DNA from: JARLFX01 sp036404255
GTDB taxonomy: Bacteria > Acidobacteriota > Terriglobia > Terriglobales > Acidobacteriaceae
Assembly: GCA_036404255.1 (NCBI GenBank)
Contig: DASWOP010000042.1
Coordinates: 1-12,514, forward strand
DNA: 12,514 nucleotides
Reading direction: 5' to 3'
The notes under the pieces: generated by a model
Database searches by the model: none
What the model was told of the DNA's origin: nothing
Seen by the model: the letters and a program-made list of their open reading frames with translations, nothing else
Shown here: positions 1 through 6,174 of the stretch, one piece after another
Position numbering within the stretch: the first letter of the stretch is position 1
Layout: every line of letters begins with the position of its first letter
Made by a program: the position numbers and the translations under genes

Positions 1-800
1 TCCATGTACTTGTGCTGCTTCACCGAGAGCATGATGTAGAGGTCGCCCGCCGGGCCGCCATAGCGCCCAGCATCCCCTTCGCCAGAATAGCGAATGCGGG
101 TGCCGTCTTCTACGCCAGCCGGCACCTTCACCACGATGACGTGCTCCTTCTGCTGCCGCCCATCCCCCTTGCAAGCACTGCATGGATCCACAATAAGCGT
201 GCCGGTGCCGCCGCAACTGGTGCATGTGCGCTGCATCTGGAAGAAGCCCTGTTGGAAGCGCATCTGGCCGCGGCCGTTGCAGGCGGGGCAGGTGATGGGC
301 TGCTTGCCCTTGGCTGCCCCGGTGCCGTTGCAGGTCTCGCAGGCCTCCATGCGGCGAAGGGTGATTTCGGTTTCCTTGCCGAAGACGGACTCCTCGAATT
401 CGAGGGACATGTCATACTGCAGGTCGCGCCCGCGCTGCATGCGCGTGGCTTTACGGCCACCGCCGCCCCCCCCCATGTTGAACATCTCACCGAAGATATC
501 GCCGAAGATGTCGCCGAGATCGACGGCCTGGTTGAAGGGATTGCCAGCCTGCGGACCGCCGCCGCTGACGCCTGCGTGACCATAGCGATCATAGGCGGCG
601 CGCTTATCGGCGTCGCTCAGAACCTGGTAGGCTTCGCTGGCTTCTTTGAACTTGTCCTCGGCGCCCGGGTCGGAATTGCGGTCGGGGTGGAACTCCATAG
701 CGAGCTTGCGATAGGCGGCCTTCAACTCCTGGTCGGAGCAGTCGCGCGATACACTCAGAACTTCGTAGTAGTCGATCTTCACGTTGGCGGTTGATCCCAT
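1..800 (-). CDS. dnaJ: Chaperone protein DnaJ (Hsp40), C-terminal part cut off by window edge
   Basis: This is the Hsp40 co-chaperone that delivers unfolded substrates to DnaK and stimulates its ATPase in the cytoplasm. The 266 visible codons start MGSTANVKIDYYEVL. They show a J domain (about residues 10-74) with the HPD tripeptide at 38-40, then a Gly/Phe-rich linker (about 80-115), then the zinc-binding domain with all four CxxCxGxG motifs: CETCNGTG 154-161, CPACNGRG 171-178, CTSCGGTG 193-200 and CSACKGDG 207-214. The first part of the substrate-binding domain follows (VKVPAGVEDGTRIRYSGEGDAG). About 100 residues are missing beyond position 1. The ATG at 800 is chosen because it lies a few codons before the conserved DYYEVL; no good Shine-Dalgarno precedes it, so the exact start is less certain than the identity. 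A run of nine G on the coding strand (466-474) lies in the Gly linker, and the frame is intact on both sides. grpE lies 128 bases upstream on the same strand. Confidence 0.96.
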   Translation of the reverse strand, partial: MGSTANVKIDYYEVLSVSRDCSDQELKAAYRKLAMEFHPDRNSDPGAEDKFKEASEAYQVLSDADKRAAYDRYGHAGVSGGGPQAGNPFNQAVDLGDIFGDIFGEMFNMGGGGGGRKATRMQRGRDLQYDMSLEFEESVFGKETEITLRRMEACETCNGTGAAKGKQPITCPACNGRGQMRFQQGFFQMQRTCTSCGGTGTLIVDPCSACKGDGRQQKEHVIVVKVPAGVEDGTRIRYSGEGDAGRYGGPAGDLYIMLSVKQHKYM

Positions 801-822
801 TTTATTTGTATCCGATGCATTC

Positions 823-845
823 CCTCGGGAGCTAAAGCCCGGAGG
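823..845. repeat. Imperfect hairpin between grpE and dnaJ
   Basis: The 128-base gap between grpE and dnaJ contains CCTCGGG (823-829) and CCCGGAGG (838-845). These pair with one bulged G around the loop AGCTAAAG. No T-tract follows on either strand, so it is not a standard intrinsic terminator. It could be a processing site, an attenuating structure, or a member of a small intergenic repeat family. The pairing is visible; the role is not. Confidence 0.3.
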
Positions 846-928
846 AGAGATGGTTAGCGATGCGGCTGATGCCGCGCTCTTTCAAAGCAAAATCTACGAC
901 GCTGCTCGAGCCATTGGCTCAAAGTGAA

Positions 929-1492
929 CTATGCGTCGTGGGTGTTGGGGTTGTTGGCTACGCGGACCATGGCTGGGCGCAGGAGACGCTCCTTGATGCG
1001 GTAGCCGCGGCGAACTTCATCCAGGATTTGATGATCGGGATGCTCGCTGGTTTCAACAAACTCAATCGCCTCGTGCAGGCGCGGGTCAAACTGCGAGCCC
1101 ACGGTCTCCACCGGCTGCACGCCGAGGTTGCGCAGGGCGTCTTCCATCTGCTTGATGATCAGCTCTACGCCGGAGCGCAACTGCTCCACGGTGCCCCCGT
1201 GGGCGAGGGCGAGCTGGAAGTTATCCAGCACGGGGAGGAACTGCTCGACGGCGCCGGCTACGGCGTAGTCGCGGAACTCGGCGCCTTCTTTGGCGGCGCG
1301 CTTGCGGGCGTTATCGAACTCGGCCTGCAGGCGGGCGAGGCGGTCAAATAGTTGATCGCGCTCGGCTTTCACGGTTTCAAGCTCGGAGGTTTGCGGCGCG
1401 GCTTCGGTTTCAGCGGCGGCGGCAGCGCCTTCCACGGGGTTCAACACTTCTTCGGTCACGGCTTCCTGATCATCCTGTACGTGATTCTTCAT
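929..1492 (-). CDS. grpE: Nucleotide exchange factor GrpE
   Basis: GrpE is the cytoplasmic ADP-release factor for DnaK and works with DnaJ in the Hsp70 cycle. The 187-residue length is normal for the family. The N-terminal 35 residues are acidic and Ala/Glu-rich (disordered tail). A long helix/coiled coil follows at about 36-80 (ETVKAERDQLFDRLARLQAEF), then a four-helix region with FLPVLDNFQLAL at 85-96. The C-terminal beta domain carries the GrpE signature from FDPRLHEAIEF (135-145) through RRGYRIKERLLRPAMVRVANN (161-181). The ATG at 1492 has a weak purine-rich GAGAG about 6 bases upstream. dnaJ follows 128 bases downstream on the same strand, so the two are probably co-transcribed. The 213 bases upstream hold a dispersed repeat and a small inverted repeat but no recognisable CIRCE element. 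dnaK and hrcA, which often flank grpE, are not next to it on the upstream side. Confidence 0.96.
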   Translation of the reverse strand: MKNHVQDDQEAVTEEVLNPVEGAAAAAETEAAPQTSELETVKAERDQLFDRLARLQAEFDNARKRAAKEGAEFRDYAVAGAVEQFLPVLDNFQLALAHGGTVEQLRSGVELIIKQMEDALRNLGVQPVETVGSQFDPRLHEAIEFVETSEHPDHQILDEVRRGYRIKERLLRPAMVRVANNPNTHDA

Positions 1493-1571
1493 AAGGTTCT
1501 CTCTCTATTGTACGATTCCTGTCTATTTATTGGATGCTGCCGGGAGAGGTGGGTCGCGAGGCGTTTGGAAT

Positions 1572-1590
1572 GTGTGGATTCTGACCACAC
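1572..1590. promoter_or_regulatory. Inverted repeat GTGTGG-N7-CCACAC upstream of grpE
   Basis: Perfect 6-bp arms GTGTGG (1572-1577) and CCACAC (1585-1590) flank a 7-base spacer, 80-98 bases before the grpE start codon. It could be a protein-binding site in the grpE promoter region. It has no T-run, so it is not a terminator for the upstream gene. Short arms like these also arise by chance. Confidence 0.25.
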
Positions 1591-1616
1591 TCCATTAAGT
1601 ATTGTGGCGGGTGAGA

Positions 1617-1691
1617 CAGCCGCGAAATACTGAGATACTTCGACTGCGCCACTCGCAATGAGGCTGCGAGTGGCTTCGCTCAGGATGATGG
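1617..1691. repeat. 75-bp dispersed palindromic repeat, copy 1 (diverged)
   Basis: This is one of three copies of a 75-bp intergenic element. It differs from the two identical copies (4709-4783 and 8706-8780) at three positions. The core is a perfect 9-bp inverted repeat GCCACTCGC / GCGAGTGGC around a 9-base loop. Outer arms ATACT / AGGAT are one mismatch away from the pairing ATCCT / AGGAT found in the other copies. It begins 14 bases after the stop codon of the 832-residue secreted protein, between that gene and grpE. It may act as an mRNA 3'-end stabiliser or be a non-autonomous mobile (REP-like) element. Confidence 0.85.
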
Positions 1692-1705
1692 TGGGGGGAG
1701 ATGGC

Positions 1706-4204
1706 TTACTGGGGAAGGACGGGGAGGGAGACGAGGTCGGTAGAACCGGGGCTATCGCGCAGCTTTAAGTACAGAATGGTGCCGCTGGGACGGGGAACCT
1801 GCACGGTATTCGAGGTGAAGTCCGAGGGGATGTTCAGGGTGTTTGTTGAGGGGAAGGCAGGGTCGTTGGAGATGGAGTCGACGAGGTAGAGGTTGGCGCC
1901 GGCCAGGGTGCAGCGGGAGTCGAACTGATAGGGGCAGTGGACGTCGGTGAGCTCTGGGACGCGGACGAGATGGGCGAGGGGTTGCCAGTCGCTGGCGATG
2001 CCGCCTGTAGTGATGGCGCGGAAGCGAAGGTCGCCGAAGGCTGAAACGCCGAAGGCTTTGGCCGGGTCGAGGGTGGCGAGGGCGGTCTGGCGGTCTTCGA
2101 GGACCAGTGAACCATCGTCAAGTGAGAGTGTGGTGTGCAGGGAGTTATCTGACGTGGCGACCTCAAGCTTCTCGCTGCGGCCGAAGCCCCGGGCGCTGTC
2201 TGATTTCACGATGAAGGTGAGTTTGGCGTTGAGAGGCAGGTCGTCTGGGTTGGCGAATTCGATGGATGCTCCGTGGGATGCGGCAGGCTGCACGCTCTTC
2301 TTGATGAGGGTGAGGTGCGGGCGCGGAGGCTGCACGGTGAAGGAGAAGTCCAGCTTGCGACCATCTTTCAGGGTGATGTGCGCGGTCTGCTGCGCGCCGG
2401 GCTTCAAGGCTGAAGTGGGCGGAGCAGGCTTTGCTGCTGGCACGGCTGGTGTTGCAGGTGCTGGTTGGTCTTTTGGCGGTGTGGTGGCCGACTGCGGCGT
2501 GAGGGTGAGGGATTCGGAGTCGCCCTCGGAGGTGATATCGCCGGGTGTGTATTGCGTGCCGGCGATCTCGACGGTGGCGACCTGCTCCAGACCTTTCCCG
2601 GAGAGGGTCGCGGTGGCGTCACCAGCGTAGAGAGTGAGCTTCTGCGGAGTGGGTGGATCGGCGTAGGCGCTGACCTTGATGGTGTCGGGCTTGTCCTGGC
2701 CGAACTGCTTGACCTGCAGGGCAAGCTCGCCGGGCTGGATATCTTTCAGCTTCATGTTGACCTGCAGCAGGTTGGGCTTGTCGGTGGTGCCGGGTTTCCA
2801 GGTGGCGGGGATGAGAGTGCCATCTGAAGTGTGCGCCTGAATGGTATCGACGCAGGCGGTGCCGGTGGAGCTGAGCTGGATGTGGTCTTCGCGGCCAACT
2901 ACCAAGCGGGTGGCATCGGCGGAGTCTACCTTCCACTGCGAGGCGGGCACGAGCTGGAGAAGGAATGCGGGGCCGGTGTAGGCGTCAAATCCCCACATGC
3001 CTTTGACGGTGCCGGTAACGTCTTTGGTGCTGGTGAGGTCTTTGGCAGCGCTGAGGTCGACGGTGAAGCCTCCGTGCAGGGCATCTGCGACGAGCGGAAG
3101 GGAGACGGGATGGTCGCCGTCAATCTCCAGCGTGAGATGGTGGGCGAAGGTGGTGGCGAAGATGAGCGGAGCGCCTTCGACGGGGAGCACGAGGTCCGTC
3201 TTGCGCAGGCAGAGGACCTGTTTAGGGTCGACGGCCCGCAGGGGCGGCAGCAGTGCAGATTGCACAGCGGGCAGGCCGATGACGAGTACGGATTTGGGAT
3301 TGTGGAAGGAGGGCGGGTTGTTCAGCTTGAGGTTGAGCGCGTCGTTCTCCGGGAGGCCGAGAGCGGGGATGTACTGATACTTGGCACTGTGGATGCTGCC
3401 CATGATGCGGACGACATCGACGATGGCGCCGACGTAGGCGGAGTAGTAGCCGGAGCCGAGAGCCTGGGTGGCGCTGGCGTTGGCTACGAGGTCTGTGGCG
3501 GGGCCGGAGGTGAGCTGGGTGACCAGCGAGCTGTGTCCGTCGTCCATGACGACGGCGTTTTCACCGGCGGTGAGGCAGACGATTTGCTGGCCGCTGCCGC
3601 GGAGAAAGCAGTCCTGATTGATCTTGAGGTTGAGACTGCGGGCGAGGAGGTCAGAGCGCTCCTTGAGCTGTTTGGTATCTGAGCTGGGAATCTTCTCAAT
3701 GGCGGCGACAAATTTTTCGTAGCGGATGCGGTCATAGGCGGCGGCGTTGAGATCCTGCACGGCGCGGATGAAGGCTCCGGGGCGGCCCTGGACGGCGTTG
3801 CGCAGGGTAGAGAAGTCTCCGCCGGTGCTGGGCGCGAGGAAGAGCACGGCCTGTTGCGCGCCATCGGGCACGGAGAGGGTGAGGCCTTCCTGCGTGATGT
3901 GCTTGTTCCATACTTCGGCGTGGGTGAACCATTTGTCTGGCGGTGGGTTGGTGGTGCCGCGGAGGAAACAGACGATGAGGAGATAGTGCTCGGACTGGGA
4001 GGCGGGGAAATCGACGTGGACCCAGAGGTGGTCGCCGGGGGCGAGGTTGGGAACCTGCGCGATGGGGAGTTCCTTGCTGCCGCGGGTGACCTTGATCTGG
4101 AGCCGGGGGCCGGTGAGATCGAAGTTAGCCCCGTCGGCATGGGCCGGAAGGCAGAAGAGCGAGACGGCAAGGAGTGCGAGAAGTTGAGACGGAAACTTGC
4201 TCAT
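1706..4204 (-). CDS. Secreted protein of unknown function with Ig/TIG-like segments
   Basis: I do not recognise a named family. The 832-residue product begins with a clear Sec signal peptide (MSKFPSQLLALLAVSLFCLPAHA, cleavage near residue 23) and has no other strong membrane segment, so it should be periplasmic or exported. Residues 25-125 look beta-rich (PNLAPGDHLWVHVDFPAS, VCFLRGTTNPPPDKWF). Residues 150-200 are helical and charged. Residues 520-570 (LTLYAGDATATLSGKGLEQVATVEIAG) resemble an IPT/TIG-type Ig fold. A Pro/Ala/Thr-rich linker spans about 572-600. The last ~100 residues again look like an Ig-type module (HCPYQFDSRCTLAGANLYLVDS). The ATG at 4204 is the only start that keeps the signal peptide intact, but no Shine-Dalgarno is evident. 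It stands alone between two repeat-containing gaps, so neighbours do not suggest a function. A tandem-Ig adhesin or a cell-envelope scaffold are possible but unproven. Confidence 0.88.
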   Translation of the reverse strand: MSKFPSQLLALLAVSLFCLPAHADGANFDLTGPRLQIKVTRGSKELPIAQVPNLAPGDHLWVHVDFPASQSEHYLLIVCFLRGTTNPPPDKWFTHAEVWNKHITQEGLTLSVPDGAQQAVLFLAPSTGGDFSTLRNAVQGRPGAFIRAVQDLNAAAYDRIRYEKFVAAIEKIPSSDTKQLKERSDLLARSLNLKINQDCFLRGSGQQIVCLTAGENAVVMDDGHSSLVTQLTSGPATDLVANASATQALGSGYYSAYVGAIVDVVRIMGSIHSAKYQYIPALGLPENDALNLKLNNPPSFHNPKSVLVIGLPAVQSALLPPLRAVDPKQVLCLRKTDLVLPVEGAPLIFATTFAHHLTLEIDGDHPVSLPLVADALHGGFTVDLSAAKDLTSTKDVTGTVKGMWGFDAYTGPAFLLQLVPASQWKVDSADATRLVVGREDHIQLSSTGTACVDTIQAHTSDGTLIPATWKPGTTDKPNLLQVNMKLKDIQPGELALQVKQFGQDKPDTIKVSAYADPPTPQKLTLYAGDATATLSGKGLEQVATVEIAGTQYTPGDITSEGDSESLTLTPQSATTPPKDQPAPATPAVPAAKPAPPTSALKPGAQQTAHITLKDGRKLDFSFTVQPPRPHLTLIKKSVQPAASHGASIEFANPDDLPLNAKLTFIVKSDSARGFGRSEKLEVATSDNSLHTTLSLDDGSLVLEDRQTALATLDPAKAFGVSAFGDLRFRAITTGGIASDWQPLAHLVRVPELTDVHCPYQFDSRCTLAGANLYLVDSISNDPAFPSTNTLNIPSDFTSNTVQVPRPSGTILYLKLRDSPGSTDLVSLPVLPQ

Positions 4205-4261
4205 ATGTATAGGTTAGTTGAGGCGTTGCCACCGTGGGGTTGCACTAGGTGGTTCAGAAGG

Positions 4262-4280
4262 TGACAGATTCACTCTGTCA
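4262..4280. promoter_or_regulatory. Palindrome TGACAGA-N5-TCTGTCA overlapping a consensus -35 box
   Basis: Perfect 7-bp arms (4262-4268 and 4274-4280) flank 5 bases, 58-76 bases upstream of the start of the 832-residue secreted protein. On the minus strand the right arm is part of TTGACA (4281 down to 4276), an exact -35 hexamer. The matching -10 position (TCTGAA at 17-base spacing) is poor, so the promoter itself is uncertain. The symmetry and location fit a repressor operator for this gene. Confidence 0.4.
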
Positions 4281-4418
4281 AGGGGTACGGAAGGCGGTGC
4301 CGTGCGAAAGTGGTTGATTTTGCTGGGGATATTTCTCTCTGCGCGATGGCGTAGTGGGAGTAGGGTAGTTGGTATTCTTAATTCATGGGAGTCATCCCCG
4401 GCAGATGGAAGTGCAAGA

Positions 4419-4456
4419 ACAATTAACCACGGATTTCACGGATCAGCACGGATCTA
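4419..4456. repeat. CACGGAT-rich repeat, copy 1
   Basis: A 38-bp unit reading ACAATTAACCACGGATTT at its start recurs 81 bases further on with 35 of 38 bases identical. It contains three CACGGAT heptamers (about 9-10 bases apart). The flanks are A-rich and non-coding. Similar (T)AACCACGGATTTCACGGAT strings are, from memory, scattered through genomes of several environmental phyla; this needs a search. Confidence 0.8.
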
Positions 4457-4499
4457 AAAAACAACAAGATTAAGGACAAAACGACAACAACAGAAAAAG

Positions 4500-4537
4500 A
4501 CAATTAACCACGGATTTTAGGGATCAGTACGGATCTA
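4500..4537. repeat. CACGGAT-rich repeat, copy 2
   Basis: Second unit of the pair, with three substitutions relative to the unit at 4419-4456; both are followed by an A-rich stretch. The period is 81 bases. Two units only, so this is not an array in the CRISPR sense. It lies in the 707-base gene-free gap between the GH5 gene and the secreted-protein gene. The rest of that gap holds the palindrome at 4262-4280, the repeat at 4709-4783 and the short element at 4853-4889; I see no gene in it. Confidence 0.8.
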
Positions 4538-4708
4538 GAAACGAAGAGGATTTGCAGAAAGGCGAGGAGAGCATATGCAAGCTGTATGCATTTTGATGGT
4601 CTGTCTCGGTTTGACCTGGGTTAATCTCTGCGCCCAAGTAACCAGGGAAGACGGATGCGTCGAGGTTCTCGCAGGTGGCAGTCCATAAATTTCATGAGGC
4701 CGATGGGG

Positions 4709-4783
4709 CAGCCGCGAAATACTGAGATCCTTCGACTGCGCCACTCGCGATGAGGCTGCGAGTGGCTTCGCTCAGGATGACGG
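4709..4783. repeat. 75-bp dispersed palindromic repeat, copy 2
   Basis: Identical over all 75 bases to the copy at 8706-8780. Inner arms GCCACTCGC (4740-4748) and GCGAGTGGC (4758-4766) enclose a 9-base loop. Outer arms ATCCT (4727-4731) and AGGAT (4774-4778) also pair, as do CTGAG (4722-4726) and CTCAG (4771-4775) as an alternative. It lies 129 bases beyond the GH5 stop codon, in the same orientation as the other copies. On the minus strand it supplies the start of a spurious reading frame beginning MAQSKDLSISRL. Confidence 0.9.
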
Positions 4784-4852
4784 CAGTGGTGGGCGTGGGT
4801 TTCTGTACAGCGGAAGCTTTTTGGCGGTATAGGTGACGAGTAGGCCTTCTGG

Positions 4853-4889
4853 ATTCTTCGACTCCGCCTGCGGCTGCGCTGAGAATGAC
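4853..4889. repeat. Short relative of the 75-bp repeat with compensatory outer stem
   Basis: This 37-bp element begins ATTCTTCGACT and ends GCTGAGAATGAC, matching the ends ATCCTTCGACT and GCTCAGGATGAC of the 75-bp repeat, but its centre is a different small hairpin (GCC-TGC-GGC). Outer arms ATTCT (4853-4857) and AGAAT (4882-4886) keep pairing where the larger family has ATCCT/AGGAT. It lies 22 bases after the GH5 stop, so it could also fold at the 3' end of the GH3-GH5 transcript. Confidence 0.6.
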
Positions 4890-4911
4890 TCGGTTGAGAT
4901 TTGGGTGGAGG

Positions 4912-6174
4912 TTATGGGGCGGTGAGGCCGAGGGCTTTGAGGTAGCCGGGGTTGGGTTTGCTGTGGGCGAACTGGATGTTGTGCAGCAGACCATCGAAGG
5001 CGGCTTGAATCTCTTCGGGGGTGGGGCGCTCTTTCAGTACAGAATGTTTCTCGTCCTTTGCCCAGCCGTGGGAGGCGTAGTACGTGATCTTTTCCCACTG
5101 GGGCGGGGCGGCGAAGGTGACGGGGGACGAGCCGCTGTCCATTTTCTTGTAGGGCCAGAAGGCCCAGTCGATGTGATCCTTCTCGAGCAGCTCGCGGAAG
5201 TCTTGTACCCACTCGTCGGTGTTCTCGCCGGATTCGCCGAGCCAGAGGGGGACGTTGTATTTTTCGCGGAAGTCGAGGTAAGGCTGGATGGCCTCCTTCT
5301 TGGATGGCATCCAGTATTTGTGGAAGGTGTACATCACGTTCTTGTCAAAGGGCGGGCCGAAGACGGTGAAGTCGCCGTCCCAGTTTGCGCCGCCGAGGAT
5401 GATGACGTGGTTGGGATCGACGGTACGGACGGCGGCGGTGGCGCGCTTGTAGAGAGGCTCCAGCAGAGAGTGGAGAGGCGCGAGCGTGGCGATGGCGGGA
5501 AGAGGCTCGTTGAGCAGGTCGTAACCGAGGATGGTGGGATTGGTGCTGTAGTGGGCGGCGATGCGCGTCCAGATATCGAGGAACTCGGCCTGGCTGGGCT
5601 GCGACTGGAAGAGCCACGGGTAGTTGGCGCTGTCGTCGATGTTGGCGCCGGTCTGGCCGCCGGGGGCGCAGTGCATGTCGAGCACAACGTAGAGGCCGGC
5701 TTCATGCGCCCAGGCGACGACGGGGTCGATGAGGGCGAAGCCTTCGGTGCTGCCGTGGGCGAAGAACTTGTAGTGGAAGGGAATGCGGATGGAGTTGAAT
5801 CCGGCCTGCTTGAGGAACTGGATGTCGTCGCGGGTGACGTAGTTGGCACGATAACGCTGCCAGAAGTGCTGGGACTCTTCGGGGCCGAGGATCGTCTGCA
5901 CGAGAGCTTCAATCTGCTGGGGCGACTGCGGGCCACCTTCAAACTTCAGCATGTAGCCTTCGGGGACGAGCCAGTCGCCGAGGTTGGTGCCGCGCAGATG
6001 CAGCGGCTTGCCGGAGCCATCGACCAGAGACTTGCCCTGGGTGTGGACGAAGCCGGTCTGCGCATTGGCAAGGGTGGTGGCGCAGAAGAGTGTGCAGAGA
6101 GTCGCGCAGAGGAAGAGGAGAGCGCGGAGGGTTGGCTTGGGGGTGATGGAGCTATTTGGCGGCTTGGCGTGCAT
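4912..6174 (-). CDS. Secreted glycoside hydrolase family 5 (glucanase/cellulase-like)
   Basis: A 420-residue retaining endo- or exo-glucanase-type TIM barrel (clan GH-A). The signal peptide is residues 1-38 (hydrophobic core LRALLFLCATLCTLFC, cleavage after ANA). Family residues visible are HLRGTNLGDWLVPEGY (59-74), Arg130 in NSIRIPFHY, His168 in VVLDMHCAPGGQ, the acid/base Glu223 in LLNEPLP, His285 in YTFHKYW, the nucleophile Glu314 in WLGESGE, and Trp337/Trp340 in DWAFWPY. The start is ATG 6174, not an in-frame ATG 66 codons further upstream: that would add a Pro/Ser-rich stretch before the signal peptide and overlap the GH3 gene by more than 200 bases. The chosen start overlaps the end of the GH3 gene by 23 bases and has a CGGAG site 6 bases upstream, so the two are one operon and probably translationally coupled. 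The substrate (beta-1,4-, beta-1,3- or mixed glucan) cannot be told from sequence alone. Confidence 0.93.
   Translation of the reverse strand: MHAKPPNSSITPKPTLRALLFLCATLCTLFCATTLANAQTGFVHTQGKSLVDGSGKPLHLRGTNLGDWLVPEGYMLKFEGGPQSPQQIEALVQTILGPEESQHFWQRYRANYVTRDDIQFLKQAGFNSIRIPFHYKFFAHGSTEGFALIDPVVAWAHEAGLYVVLDMHCAPGGQTGANIDDSANYPWLFQSQPSQAEFLDIWTRIAAHYSTNPTILGYDLLNEPLPAIATLAPLHSLLEPLYKRATAAVRTVDPNHVIILGGANWDGDFTVFGPPFDKNVMYTFHKYWMPSKKEAIQPYLDFREKYNVPLWLGESGENTDEWVQDFRELLEKDHIDWAFWPYKKMDSGSSPVTFAAPPQWEKITYYASHGWAKDEKHSVLKERPTPEEIQAAFDGLLHNIQFAHSKPNPGYLKALGLTAP

Noticed and set aside
12..1351. Plus-strand frames opposite dnaJ and grpE
   Set aside because: Shadows of two clear chaperone genes on the minus strand.
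1639..1667. CIRCE (HrcA) element upstream of grpE
   Set aside because: The 9-N9-9 geometry and CACTC/GAGTG letters recall CIRCE (TTAGCACTC-N9-GAGTGCTAA), but the arms are GCCACTCGC/GCGAGTGGC, the spacing of CACTC to GAGTG is wrong, and the same sequence occurs at two other places with no heat-shock gene: it is the dispersed repeat.
2831..3682. Plus-strand open frame of 283 codons
   Set aside because: Antisense to the secreted-protein gene in GC-rich DNA, with no domain, signal peptide or good ribosome site.
4205..4215. TATACAT as a -10 box for the secreted-protein gene
   Set aside because: It directly abuts the start codon, so transcription would begin inside the gene.
4419..4537. CRISPR array
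   Set aside because: Only two imperfect units, no consistent spacers and no cas genes.
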